Shown here piece by piece: positions 36,401 through 48,900 of a stretch of 64,000 bases of DNA. Made by a program: the position numbers and the translations under genes. Source of the stretch: Phallusia mammillata (taxonomy: Eukaryota > Chordata > Ascidiacea > Phlebobranchia > Ascidiidae). Below the pieces are notes generated by a model that was given only the letters and a program-made list of their open reading frames with translations, did not search any database and was not told the DNA's origin. Position 1 is the stretch's first letter; every line of letters starts with the position of its first letter. The stretch covers positions 69,611 through 133,610 of the forward strand of contig QLIY01000049.1 in assembly GCA_003260075.1 (NCBI GenBank). Reading direction: 5' to 3'.

Positions 36401-39400
36401 CAGGGGCAAATTAAGGAACATCTTCACAAATCTGCAAATTTAGAAGTGTTCATTTATCATGGTCTTACAAAATCATCAAAAACCAAACAAAAGCTAAGTG
36501 AACAACATGTGGTTATTACGACATACCAGACACTGGCCCAGGAATTTAAGGTTTCATTCTAATTTATTTTCTGATTTATCTCACAACATTTACATTAAAA
36601 GCTTGGATTAATTTAGAAATCAAAAAGCAGAGGTCGTTTGCTGATCACTGATTGGCTGAGAGTTGTCTTGGATGAAGGTCATGTGATCAGAAACCCATCA
36701 GCATTGCAAACACAAGCATGTTGTAGTTTAAAAGCTGAAAGAAAGTGGGTGCTTTCAGGTAAATATCATTAAATTTATTGGTGTCCATATTTCATGTCTA
36801 AAAACAGTTCGAAAAAAATTAAAGCTGATTTTTAAGTCAGCTGTTGCAACACATGTTGGTTATAGGTACACCAATACAAAACTCTATCAAAGACCTTTGG
36901 ACTGTTGTTTCATTTCTTGGCTTGGAACCATTTACTGATAGAACATGGTGGCAAAGAACAATAGAGCGACCTTTGCGCAATGGAGAACAAGCAGCAATCA
37001 AGTAACAGTTTATCTTAAAAACTATTTATTGCTTTGGTGGTTGACACAATCTATTTTAGCACAGTACTGCTTTAACAAACACTTAAATATTCCTTTGTGA
37101 ACATTCCAAAGAAATTAGGATTAGCATTTTTAATAAGTTTTATAATTTGTAAAGGAGAGTACAATGTTTGATGGGGACTATTTGTATTCGTCGAACAAAA
37201 CATCAGAAAGTTAATGGAAAACCAATTGTTGATTTGCCAACAAAAGAAATCATCCTTAAAAAGTTGGAAATGTCACCAGAAGAAAGATTGCTTTACAACC
37301 AAATGGATGCAAAGACAAAGAAAACCATAAGCAAGTGAGTACTTACTTCTTATCCTGTAATTCAGGAACAGTGTTTAATAATTTGCATGTTTTAGTATGA
37401 TACAAAATGGTACGGTCATGTCCCATTATGCTGAGGTGTTGGTTATTCTAATGAGACTGAGGCCCCCCCCCCACCAAATGGATGCAAAGACAAAGAAAAC
37501 CATAAGCAAGTGAGTACTTATTTCTTTTCCTGTAATTCAGGAACAGTCTCTACTAATTTGCATGTTTTTAGTATGATGCAAAATGGTACAGTGATGTCCC
37601 ATTATGCTGAGGTGTTGGTTATTCTGATGAGACTGAGACAAATTTGCTGTCATCCATACCTAGCCAAGGATGCCATTGCAGAATTAAACTCTGGTGAGCT
37701 TTGTTTTTTTCTGTTATATGGTTTTCAGTAGTTGTACTTCACTGCTGACTGTTTGCTAATGATTTAAACCATTTTAAGTTTGTTTTATTTTTTACTTGCA
37801 ACTAGGATCTTCTGTTCCAGTTTCAGAAGCTAAGGAGCTAGTTTCTAAATTAATCATGCTCCTAAGCTCAGGATCAGCAGAGGAATGTTGTGTTTGTCTT
37901 GATTCACTATCATCCCCTGTTATAACAAGATGTGCACACATATTTTGCAAAACCTGCATTTCAGAAGTTATCCTTAATGCCATGGTAAGTAAGGATTTAA
38001 TTGTCTGCACAATTGTGATGGCTGCACATTTGTGCTGAATATTTCACCAAGGCGGAAGAAGCTCCAGAACATTGACTTTAAAAAGTCTGACAAAGTACAG
38101 GGCATTGTTGTTAACAAGGAATGTTCAGCGTTTTTAGTTTTTGTAAGAAAGAAATGTTTGCAATTAAACCCAAAATCTGTCTGTATGCAAACATTTCCTA
38201 GCCTCTTTAAAGCAATTTGGTTTTGATTTTGAACAAAAAAATATGCTCCAGGATGCAGCAAAGTGTCCTTTGTGTCGTGGAGAGGTAAAACAGGATGAAC
38301 TGACTGAAATACCAGCAACTATTAAAGACGAGGATGAGGTGAAAGGTGATGAAGTAATGAATCCAAGTTCAAAGGTCAACCCTTTTTCTACCAGACCCAA
38401 TCTTTTATTTTTATAATGTAACTGGCAAAACTGTTTTGTAGATCAATGCTTTGATGTTTGAACTGATGGCTCTCCGTGATGAAGAACCCGAAGTGTGCAG
38501 TTTGGTTGTTTCCCAGTTCACATCATTCCTCAGGATTATTGCCAAACATTTAGAGTACGTAGGATTGACTTTTAACTGTGGGAAGTGGGACTGATAGGCT
38601 ACTCAAAACGTATAAAGCAAACCCCGATAGTTTATATAAATAAAAAATGTTTAAACCATATTTTAGTGACTAGGTGCTAGGTGGATTGAAACCGGACTTT
38701 TATAAACATCCACGTTTGGGCGTTGTAGCGTAATTATAAGTTTTTTGGTGCATTAACGTAATTGATTTGTAAATCAGGGTTTAACGTCTGTGAGTATCTT
38801 ACAGGGCCAAAAATATCTCGTATGATTTCTTTCACGGTGGAATGACAAGCGCACAACGGGAAAGTACTCTACAGAAATTCCAACGCGGTAAAACATCGGT
38901 TCTGCTGCTTTCATTGAAGGTACGATTCAAAAATGTTTTAATTTTACCACATTGGAAAGCCTCCATTTTATACATCTGTGTATTTGTATGTTGTATAGTC
39001 TGGGGGAGTAGGATTAAACCTCACTACAGCATCTCGTGTTTTCTTAATGGAACCAGCTTGGAATCCAGCCGCTGAGGAACAATGCTTTGATCGTGTTCAC
39101 AGACTTGGACAAACAAAGCCTGTAAGTAAAAAAGAGCATAAGACTGCAGTTAAGCTGAAGACCGTGATTCTGTTTTAGCTAACAGAAATATGCCTTAAAA
39201 TTTCGGAATGTGTTTGTATAAACCTTTTTGACTCCCTGCGAAATAATCTCTCTTAGTACGTTTGTGACTTGCGGTTTTTCTCACTGAATCGGAATCGTTT
39301 CTCACTAAATCGGAAAAATACTGGAGAAAAATTAGTGTGTAATGTGTTATACAGGTTAAAATCGTCAAGTTTGTTTGCTCTAAATCTGTTGAGGAACGTA

Positions 39401-39516
39401 TAACCGACATACAAAGCGTCAAGCGAACCCTGGCTGAAAAATCACTTTTAAAACTTAACCATGAAGAAAGACAACGGAAAAGAATGGAAGATCTGCGACA
39501 ACTTGTTAACCTTTAA
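30469..39516 (+). CDS. HLTF: helicase-like transcription factor HLTF
   Basis: SWI/SNF-family translocase with a RING E3 ligase, which remodels stalled replication forks and polyubiquitinates PCNA. I join 26 exons: 30469-30618, 31018-31128, 31320-31486, 31590-31726, 31991-32067, 32445-32519, 32737-32845, 32910-33007, 33153-33244, 33319-33395, 33770-33863, 33930-34006, 35852-35902, 35963-36016, 36076-36137, 36404-36550, 36617-36758, 36866-37001, 37155-37334, 37572-37693, 37806-37984, 38252-38374, 38442-38554, 38805-38919, 38999-39121 and 39355-39516. They total 991 codons including the stop, in frame throughout; the human protein has 1009 residues. Visible domains are HIRAN (about 65-155), Walker [13 protein letters not shown] (about 300-311), the DEGH box (about 545), a C3HC4 RING (CVCLDS...CAHIFCKTC...CPLC, about 748-795) and helicase C ([17 protein letters not shown]). 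Exons 9, 11, 19 and 20 have duplicated partial copies at C runs. Confidence 0.97.
31793..31951. repeat. intronic duplication before a 10-C run
   Basis: The segment cgttttagcagtgccaacat...aacaaat occurs at 31793-31842 and again directly after C at 31893-31902. The first copy continues for 50 bases not present after the second, so the copies differ by more than substitutions. Within HLTF intron 4. Confidence 0.8.
33206..33795. repeat. two C runs with copied pieces of HLTF exons 9 and 11
   Basis: C at 33555-33564 is followed by a copy of 33206-33302 (end of exon 9 plus intron). A second C run at 33664-33672 is followed by a copy of 33437-33554, which leads into the intact exon 11. The first exon 11 copy (33532-33553) is cut off by the C run, and exon 10 is not duplicated. 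The true exon order is recoverable from reading phase. Confidence 0.85.
34078..35536. mobile_element. hAT-type element made of ~75-bp internal repeats
   Basis: Ends cagacatggggtcgaatac and attcgaat...gccccatgtctg are inverted repeats (cagacatgggg). The 8-base target duplication gtgctgat is exact at 34070-34077 and 35537-35544. The 1.46 kb interior has two arrays, about 34180-34640 and 35055-35430. Each is built of roughly 75-base units that begin aattcgaat(tg)tattcgaa and include tattcgtattcatgaatt. A unique centre (about 34680-35040) separates them. It lies in HLTF intron 12. No transposase frame. Confidence 0.9.
37298..37640. repeat. duplication of HLTF exon 19/20 region around a C run
   Basis: Bases 37298-37462 (end of exon 19, intron, start of exon 20) are repeated at 37474-37640 after ten C (37463-37472). 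The second copy of exon 20 continues correctly to its donor; the first is truncated by the C run. Copies differ by synonymous-type changes (for example atacaa versus atgcaa). Confidence 0.88.
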
Positions 39517-40954
39517 TTAGTTTTTTTCAACTTCACTTCTCACTTCTTTTCTGTACAATTTGCTTACAGTGACATCAAGCTGCTTTGTTGGTTAGTGCTA
39601 CTAATGGTGTTCCAGCAGTGTTTTAGAGTTTTTCGTTTCAACCACATTCTTTTTGATGTTTCGTTACGTTTGTTTCTTTTTATGGCTGTCAAATAGTTCG
39701 TGTCTGACACAAGATGAATGTTTTTGACTTTGCTCAGTGCTAGTGTGTGGTATTTAATAATTTAGGACAGGGTAGCATTCGTTCTACATCGCCCCTCATT
39801 AGAAAACATTGTGATGCCAAATATCGACCAAGAAATTATTTTAGAATTTAGAGGAACAGATTGTCGTGGAGTGCTGTAAGTGCGACTGCAAAAACTGTGC
39901 AGTAGAGAGCTGGTGATTTAAAAATTTTGAAAAATTGGAAAACACCTTCGATTTTGTCATTAAAATACGGAATGGAGTGCCGAAATGTCACGTTGCGTCG
40001 TTTTTCGTTTTGCGATTAGGAATTTATGCCTTGCAGGTTTGCACCGACTTGTACTACCAAGATCCATTGACACAAGAAACATATCTTCTTAGCCATTGAA
40101 AGGCACACCCTAGATATTTGTCATTGCATGTGCAAAAAACAAATTGGAAACATTACCATGTTAGTTTCTGAAACTTTCCTGTTTGTAGCCTCTGTGGCAA
40201 TTAACTTCTTTAGACGAAGGTTATAAAATCTTGACAAAATTTAGACATTATCAAAAAAATAGATTCTCTTGTCTAAGATTTTTAAGCAAATAATCTATTT
40301 TTCAAAAAATTATGCAAAGTGATTTATTCCCCTGCTTTAAAAAATCTTTTTTAACTGGGCATTTAAACTATTGTGACGTATAATAACAGATGCGGTTGGC
40401 TGCGCACAATGTTTTGAAACGGGAAATTTAAACATTTTTCCGTTCAACAGAAAATGCGAGCGGTTGCTATGCTTGCTAGTCGCTCTCATTTAACTTACAA
40501 TTGTAGGTGGTTACTCTTCGTACGCGTAAGCGCTTTAGATTAAGACTGGAAAGAGTCGAAGAGCAAATAATTAAAATGCATCGCGTTCACAACGCAACAA
40601 GCGAGTTTATCGGTTCATATGTAATGGCAATAAAGAACAAAGTACTTTATAGTAACACGGCGTTGGCGTTTATTTTGTGAACCAAGGTGGATTTAAAGTT
40701 ATTGTGGTAATGACCAAAGGTGTGCAGTAATAACAAAATGATTTGTTGCACAAATTAAAAATGTTGTGTAATAAACAAATCAGTACACTTGCAACTGCAA
40801 GAATTATAATTCTTGTATATAATACGTATGGTGGAAGCAATTTTTTTTTAAGGTTTTTGATCTGTGTTTAAATTATCTGTGTAAATATAAATACAGTAGT
40901 TTTTTTTGCTAAACTTTGTGAATTCTGCTTTTCAGAACTTACACTGACCTAAAT
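39517..40954. other. HLTF-NEK2 intergenic region
   Basis: Contains the HLTF 3' region and the NEK2 promoter and leader. A strong acceptor (attctgcttttcag at 40935) lies 19 bases before the NEK2 ATG, so NEK2 has either an upstream untranslated exon or a trans-spliced leader. No other gene seen. Confidence 0.5.
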
Positions 40955-43934
40955 ATGCCTTCCAAGCTGAGCGACTATGACATTCTGTACCAGATTGGGT
41001 CAGGATCATACGGAAAATGCCTCAAAGTAAGACGACGAAGTGACAGCAAGATTTTAGTCTGGAAAGACATGGACTATGGCTCAATGACAGAGCCTGAAAA
41101 GCAACAACTGGTGTCTGAAGTTAACTTGTTGAGAGAACTGAAACACCGCTTTATTGTTCGGTATCATGACAGGATCATCGACAGATCTAAAAGCCGACTG
41201 TATCTGATCATGGAATACTGTGCAGGAGGTGATTTGGCAAGTCTTATCACAAAATACAGAAAAGAGAGACGCTTTATGGAAGAAGAATTCATACTCAAGG
41301 TAAAGTCATTAAACCTTTTAGATTGTTACATCTAAATCTGAGAGTAAAGGATTGTTTTTGGATCCCTTTAAACAATGTGTTTTATGCAATTAAAGCAATG
41401 TCATAAACTGATAATTTTAAACTTTAAGCAAGCAGTAATTTTGTATGATTTAACATGGAAGTGGTTAAAATTTTGATGATAATTATATTGGATTTTTATG
41501 TGAACTTTCATGAATAAATAGGCCAGTACATTAGTAAAATAATTGTGCAATAGTTTGTTTGTACACACCATCACAAATTACATTTGCTACATTTTAATTT
41601 GAAAGCTGAAAATAATGCATAAAATTTACAAGTATACATATTTTTTTCCTTTTAAGATATTTGTCCAGCTTATCTTGGCCCTGCAATCCTGTCATGGGCA
41701 ACGCCAGAAAAGTGGCAACCAAGGCAAAATACTGCACCGGGATCTGAAACCAGCTAATGTCTTTCTTGATGAAAATCACAATGTAAAACTTGGTGACTTT
41801 GGTCTTGCACGAGTGCTACACCATGATACCAGTTTTGCCAAGACCTTTGTTGGAACTCCTTACTACATGTCACCAGAGCAAATGAGCAAGGCACATTACA
41901 ATGAGAAGTCAGATTTGTGGTCTTTGGGATGTTTGGTGTATGAACTTTGTGCTCTTGTGCCACCCTTCACTGCACCCAACCAACGTCTGTTGGCAGTGAA
42001 AATAAAAGAAGGGCGATTCAGAAGGATACCATCCAAATACTCTGATGAGCTGCATGTAAGTAGCCACTGCTATGTTTAAACTACCTTTATTTTGATACTA
42101 AAAGTAAGGTATCACACTCTAAAGCTGCGTTTACATCTGCCCAAAATGTCCAGTGTAAAATGTTTGTGTTCAAATAGATAAAAAAGAAATTCCTGTATTA
42201 CCGCTGTAACGTGACAGACTTATTGTTAGAGCTTTTTTTGCAACCTACTATAACCACTGTTTGAGGATAAATTGGAAACCTTTGAAAGCAAATGTGTTGA
42301 ATGTTAAAATTCAAAATTTTGCTTTGAATGTATATGAAACCCATTTTTGCAGAATTGCATTTCTTCAATGCTGAGACTGACTTCTACAGCTCGACCATCC
42401 TTAGAAGACCTTCTTCAATTACCACTTCTCAGGAACATTGTTGCAGAATACAGTGAACATGTCACTCCTGCTCAACCTGAAGCAAAACCATCCACCCCTC
42501 CTGCAGAACCTCAAGAAAGGGTGTTGCAGGCAATAGGTAATGTCACTGTTTGTTTCCCCCTAGAGTGTTATTTATATTTTTAACATTGGTTATGTAGAAG
42601 GAAAGCTGGCAGAAAGAAGAATCTCTTCAAGTTCTACATCCAGTGGTGAAGTTAGAAGGTATACTATTGTACAAAAGCTAAAACAATAACATTGTCTTAG
42701 AAGGATACCTGGACTGGTACAGGCCTTCTAACATTGCAGCCTGCACATTTTCAGTTCTTTTTTAATGAGTGCAATGTGGATTTTGCATTCTAGATTTGTG
42801 ACTACAATATTTTTAGAAATAAAAAATGAAAACAATGTGTTACAGGGATATAAATTTGAAATATTTACTCTGAGTATGAGTATCCATTTTAGTTGAAACC
42901 ATTTTTAGCAGTACACATGAATATACACACGTTGTTTACAGGTTGTCACCAGATGCTGCTTTAAGAGCCAAAGAATCAGCCCTGGATGAAAAGAGCAGAG
43001 AACTAGAGAGGAGAGAGCGAGATCTGAAACGTAAAGAGCGACTTCTCGATGAGAGGGAAAAAGCTGCAGAGGAAAAGATGAAGACTGCAGAATCTCTCAT
43101 AAGACAATACAGAGAGCTGAGATCAGATCAAAAGCTCTTTGGTGCTGCAAATAAGGACAAGTAAGTAAAAAATATCCCTTTGTTCTTTTTCGTCATTTTA
43201 ATATACCAAGCTTATATACCGAACAAGGCTGGTCTTACGAGCATTCCTACATCTGGCAAGGCCAATAGCTGGAAAAAAATAGTCAGCAGAGAGAATTGAA
43301 ACCCACAACAGAGAGACCAGCTTAATTGATAATAATGCCGTTAATAAGCCTGGCTTAATATGATTCATATGTAATTGTAGTATAATCGTTGATCTGCCTG
43401 GGTGAAGCTAACATTGCTGTAAGAACACAAAGGGGTTTAAACCTTACGTTTATAATTAATCTTACCTTTGCTCGACTTATATAGTTGGGAAATTTGAAAT
43501 AAAACACAAGGATATAGAGGTTTATTTCAATGCTTTTTGTGCTAAATCATAATGTGGCTTTGAATAATACAAGATTGCACTAGTAATGGAACTAAAACGA
43601 TGTCAGTAAAGCTTAAATGTAAGTTATGTATAGTTGATACAAAAACTCATAAACACATACTTTCTGTCATAGATATGGACTTGATGCAATGGATCACAGA
43701 AAGCAAGTTCACTTTGCAGCAGAAGCAAAGGAGAATGACCCTGCTTATTATGGGTTGGACAACTATCGCTATGCACTTGGTAAAAAAGAGAACTATGGGG
43801 CTGGGAAGCCAGTTGTTGACTATCGCAGAAAACTCAGGGATCTAAAACTCAATGAGGAACAAACCAAAAAGTATGGCAGAGTGCCAAAGTTTGATTCTGA
43901 TGTTAAAGTGCGTCACATTTTGGGCATGAGATAA
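40955..43934 (+). CDS. NEK2: NIMA-related kinase NEK2
   Basis: Centrosomal Ser/Thr kinase that promotes centrosome separation at mitotic entry. Six exons join in frame: 40955-41299, 41657-42055, 42353-42536, 42598-42658, 42942-43160 and 43673-43934, encoding 489 residues (human 445). The catalytic domain is complete. It shows the Gly loop GSGSYG at 15-20, Lys37, HRDLKPAN with catalytic Asp144, DFG at 162-164 and the activation segment FVGTPYYMSPE. The linker after the kinase carries Pro-rich and Ser-rich stretches. The following exon encodes a highly charged heptad-rich helix (KSRELERRERDLKRKERLL), matching the family's leucine-zipper or coiled-coil dimerisation region. The C-terminus is polar with no obvious break. 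The start follows a good acceptor. A probable poly(A) signal lies at 44691. Confidence 0.96.
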
Positions 43935-45977
43935 CTTAAGTTAAGCCCATGTCTCAATTCATTCGAGAGTCTGAATGGCCAATTTTCACATTTTATCAAG
44001 CACTGTTTGAAATTGTATTGAGATTTTTTACACTTTTTTAGGCAGATGAATGTTTTTATTGTACTGCATGTAAATACTTGCTTTTCTAACCTGCTAACGC
44101 TCACACCTTGCACAAAATATGAGCGTAACAGGTTATAATTTTTTATACAATCCATTTTCTAATTTTGTACTGGGAGACATCAAAATATTTGCCAGGTAGA
44201 ATTTTCTTTCAGCTTATTGAAACAAAACCCAAGCTATTGGTGTAAAATGCTTAACATTTCTTTTCATGCATATGTCCTGTGGATAAACTGATACACTTGT
44301 TGGTGTACATTTCTTACATTCTTTCATTGCAACAGATAAAACTGTTCTAAAGCATGATACTTTTAAATGCCATGTTTGAACAACAACAAACAAAGTGCTT
44401 TAAGTTTAGCCCTAGTATTTTTGTCACTTACCATCTACAGTATTCCCAGTGGACACTCTTTAGTAGAGTACCAAGCTGGTGTAGAAATAGACACTATGTA
44501 TTATGCTAGCTGCTTCTTCAAATAACGCCTTAATATTTGTATTGGATGTACAAACCTGTGACTATGTACAGTCTTGCGTGAGTAAAAGCCTTGCATTGTG
44601 CTTGTAAATGTCTTTCTTCAACACATTCGTTCAAAACTCCAAACTTATCAGTGCAAACTATACAGTCCATTTCAAGGCAATGTAAGATGAAATAAAAGTT
44701 GTGGGGATTCTGAATTTGACAAATTATATTGACCTGCTTCGTTTAATTTAAACACTTTATAATTGCCCTGCAAGATTTAATTTTTTTTAAACTTTGTAGC
44801 ACGCTACCAGTGTTGACCAAATCTGTACTTGACTTTTGTACTAAGGGCTCATGAAAATATCCATTTGCATTGATGGCAAAAAACTGTAATGTATATTTTT
44901 AGGGAAAACACAAAAAACAATGCGTGAATGTTAACCATTTGTGTGTCCTGTACACAGACAATCTCCATAGGGTGGGAGAGGAAAATGGCACTAAATAGGA
45001 GAAAGTTACTGTACATAAAGTGACACATACGTCCCACATGCTTAGGACTTTTGTAAAGGGAAATCTTATAGATGTACCGCTAAATGGAATTGACATTTTT
45101 TCAGCTGTTTGTGGTAAACTGTGGCAGCTTGTATACATCGTCTAAGTTGCCAACACTAACACTGCCCTATGGGGCGGAGACAGTGTGGTTTCAGCCAGAA
45201 ACATAACAAAATGTAAGTGCATATAAAAGAAAGAATTATTCTACAAAAACAAGTTTCCTAACCAAGTTGTAACATTTTCAATGAATTGTTATTTGACAAC
45301 TGTTAATAGCACATAAAAGCAAGAGAAAATAAAAGTTCAACACCTTTGTACGAAACATACGATGGCACTGACATTAGAAGTTCTGCCTTGAAGAAGGGAT
45401 TTATAACAAATGCATGATTAGAGCTGTCAAAAATATGCATTCTGTAAAGTTTAGGATTTAAAACTGACATAAAAAAAGATGTTCAACACAGTCAAAATGA
45501 AAGGATTTTGTCAAAATTTGTCAATATTATATCTGCAATTTAATTTTCCTTTTTTAAGTTTAATGTTCAGCAAAAGCTTTGTAGTTGTTGTTGTGTTAAC
45601 CACTCACAAGGTTGTTTTTACGACAGACACTAAAAAGAATGTCGGACACATACAGAGCGATAAACACTGGAACTTAAAAATGGAAGCAGTGCAGGGTATA
45701 TGTTAGTCTTCATAGTCACAAAAAAGGAAACTTGGTTGAAAGCAATAAAATGGAACTTTGTACACATAATAAAAAGGCACGGAAATCTGGATTTTCTGCT
45801 AAAACACCTGGCACTATATAACAGGCACCCTTAGGTGTGGGGTTGTAAGGATTTTAGGTTGTACTAAAAGATTAGGAACATACTTTTCAATGCACCTGTT
45901 AAAGGCAATTTTAAAATTCCTTGAAGGTGTACCACTTGTACCTTTGCCACCCTCTAGGATACATGCTGAATACCATC
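43935..45977. other. convergent NEK2/TRERF1 3' region
   Basis: NEK2 and TRERF1 converge here. About 760 bases after the NEK2 stop is AATAAA (44691-44696), a plausible end for a long 3' UTR. The remainder probably includes the TRERF1 3' UTR on minus. I see no further coding exon. Confidence 0.55.
44691..44696 (+). promoter_or_regulatory. candidate NEK2 poly(A) signal
   Basis: An AATAAA hexamer followed about 15-25 bases later by T/G-rich sequence (agttgtgggg). Based on sequence only. Confidence 0.4.
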
Positions 45978-48900
45978 TTACATAGATATGTGAACATTGC
46001 TGTGAGGGCTTCGAATTACATTGTGTAGTAACTGGTTGCCAGGAACAGACGGAACTATAAAGTTTGCTCTTGGGATGTTTACATGAGGAACTTGTAGTTG
46101 TCTGGTGGATTCTTCCCTACGTCGGGCTGCCTCCTCTTCCCGTTGTCGTCTTTTTTCTTGGGCTTGCTTCCCATGGGTCTTCATGTGAGCATTTCGACTT
46201 TTTACCTGGAACATAAATACATGAATTGGTCTGATGTCAAGTTTTGGTAAAATCTAAGTTTAGAGACTAACAATTTTAACTTTCATGTAGTTTTGTGGCA
46301 ATTCAATAACTTTGGCAAACAATGCATTGAAGTTGAAAGTGTATAGTTATGGAAAAAGGCATATTTAAATTGTTGCTTATACAGACTGCTGAAAATGATA
46401 AATTATTGAATAGGCTTGTGAACATATGGCTGGTGCTGGGGAATTTTTAAAAATCATTTACAATATTTCCTGGATAGCCCCAAACAAACAACACATATTT
46501 ATAACCATAACAATTGTTTGATACCCAAAAACTCAAGATTTGGACAAGATGAAAATTCCATGCATTGAAAAGGCTAGTATGATATTGCAGAGGTTTGATG
46601 AAACTTACTGAATAAAATGACCCAACCTACATTGCAACAAATTTTTTGACTTTTAACCACTATGTCTATTAAGTTCTTTGAAACCAACAGTGCAACTCCA
46701 ATAAAGATGTTCTTTTTTTTCCTTTTTGTTCCACTGAAACATGTTATTACCTTGCCGAATGATTTTCCACACACAGGACAGGTGAATATTTGTGTGGGTT
46801 GATCATCAGCTGATGTGGTGGAAGCAGGAGAACCAGCAGGGGAAGGACTTCCAATTCCACTATGCTGAACCCGACCTGCACCAACAGAGGTTACTTGTTA
46901 TAAAGGCTAATACAAGTATCCATACATATTTATTCGATTGTAAGCTGCAGCTTTTTACCCTGCAGTTTGTGTGGCTTACAATCAAGGGTGGCTTATATTT
47001 TATTTTATCATTTATATATTTGATTTCTACGCCCCCGCTTTTTAATTTATTTCCGTTCAAAATTCTTTTACATGTTAGCTTTACATGTCAACATACGTTT
47101 TGCTGAGAACAATTGTTTGCCTGAATAACAAATGCTGACAAATAGCTGTATGTAGCAACAGAAAGAAGTGCTATGAAACAATAGTACCTAACTTCAAAGC
47201 ATGTGGATCGTGTTTTTGACACTTCAACATGCAGCTAGCTTATAATCGAGAGTGGTATACAATCAAATAAAAACAGTACATATAACACTACGGTTTTCAG
47301 TTTCAAGAAAAACTTAGTGATGACTGATAACAAAAATACAAACCTTTATGTGTCCTTAAAGGCTTAGGAATTGCTGGTTGCACATTGGGTTGTTGCATTG
47401 GAAGAGAGTTAGTGACCCTGGGTGGTCCAGTCTGTTGAGGGTAGCTGTCCACTGGATGCTGTTGGCCAGACCAACTGGATTGTCCAGGGGGCATGTATAG
47501 ATCATTCTGTAAGATATTGTTTGGTTATGTATGAGCAAAAAGCATAAGTCAGGGTTTACACCGGAAGAAAATTAAATATCACATAGAAATCCCCAAAATT
47601 TATTCAATGTGCCAAAACCTGTGTATCACATAATTAAACTTACACAATCCATGTCTAGGCACCAGCTGCACTCATATAACCTTATACAGTAAACAGTGTG
47701 TATTATCTGCAGCCTACTTGGCATGTAATGGCTTCATTGTTAAAAACAACATAAATAATGTTTTGCTTGATTTATCCACCTTATTAGATACTTCCTCATC
47801 AGAAGAAGATGATGTGGGAGAAGATTCGATTTTCATTGCTTTCCGAACATCTGAAGGAGTTCCAGCTAACAGGGACAACACACTACTTCCATCATCACCA
47901 TGGAAGCGCTTCGGTCTTTGTATTCTTCTGCGCTGCCTTTTGGTCACATGGTAATACCTTTCAACACATTCTGCAGTGCTTCTGGTCTTCACCTAAAAAG
48001 CAGGTAAACATATTTTAGGTTTACAGGAAATGCTAATCACAAGAATTTAAAAACACTATACAGCCCTAAAAGTAATTTGATTAAAAACACAAGTTGAACT
48101 GTTGTCAAAACAAAGTCAATGCAAAACATTTGACCTCATAAAGTATATTTTCCTTTTTCAATGCTTTGTGTACTGTGTCTACCAAATTGAAACCACAAGG
48201 CACAGGTTTAAAACATGCAATACCGCTTTGGAAATCACAAAGAGGTCTTTGTGCTGATCAACATCTCAGTTTCTTATAAAATAGGATTTACAATGTGCCA
48301 TGTGATACATATTTTAATTTTAAGCTTCTGCTATTGTCCTTATTCTACACGGAAACGGTTTACAACATGCAATACTCATACCGCTTTGGAAATCACAAAG
48401 AAGTCTTTGCGGTGATCCAACATCTCAGCTTCATAATGCTTTACTTCCTGATGTGTCCAAGAACTTCCAGAACCCAAAAATTCCCTTGTTGATTCACAAT
48501 GGGAAGGAGTTGTGGATTTGTTGCAAATCAGTTGGCGAACAGCCGCCTATTTAATTTGTTAAGTACAGGTTACATTCCTCTTTTCATAGAAGGACCACAA
48601 CAGCATATTAAAAAAGAAAAAGTACAAAAATGAAAAACACCAGATGTCTATTAGTCATTTAGAAAAACAGCAAAATGCAAAAATTTTTAGATCTTTACTG
48701 TTACAATGCATTTTAACTGGTATTTACCAAAATGTTTCCTTTTGCCCTTGCAAGGCAATCAATGGCATATTCTCTATTTGAACCACCATAGGGAACAGCA
48801 GCAGAACAGGATAATTCCATGAAATTTTCCACTGCAAACATACAAAACAAATTACATGATGACTAGTTATAAAGTATTTAAGCTCACTAAACTAGTAACA

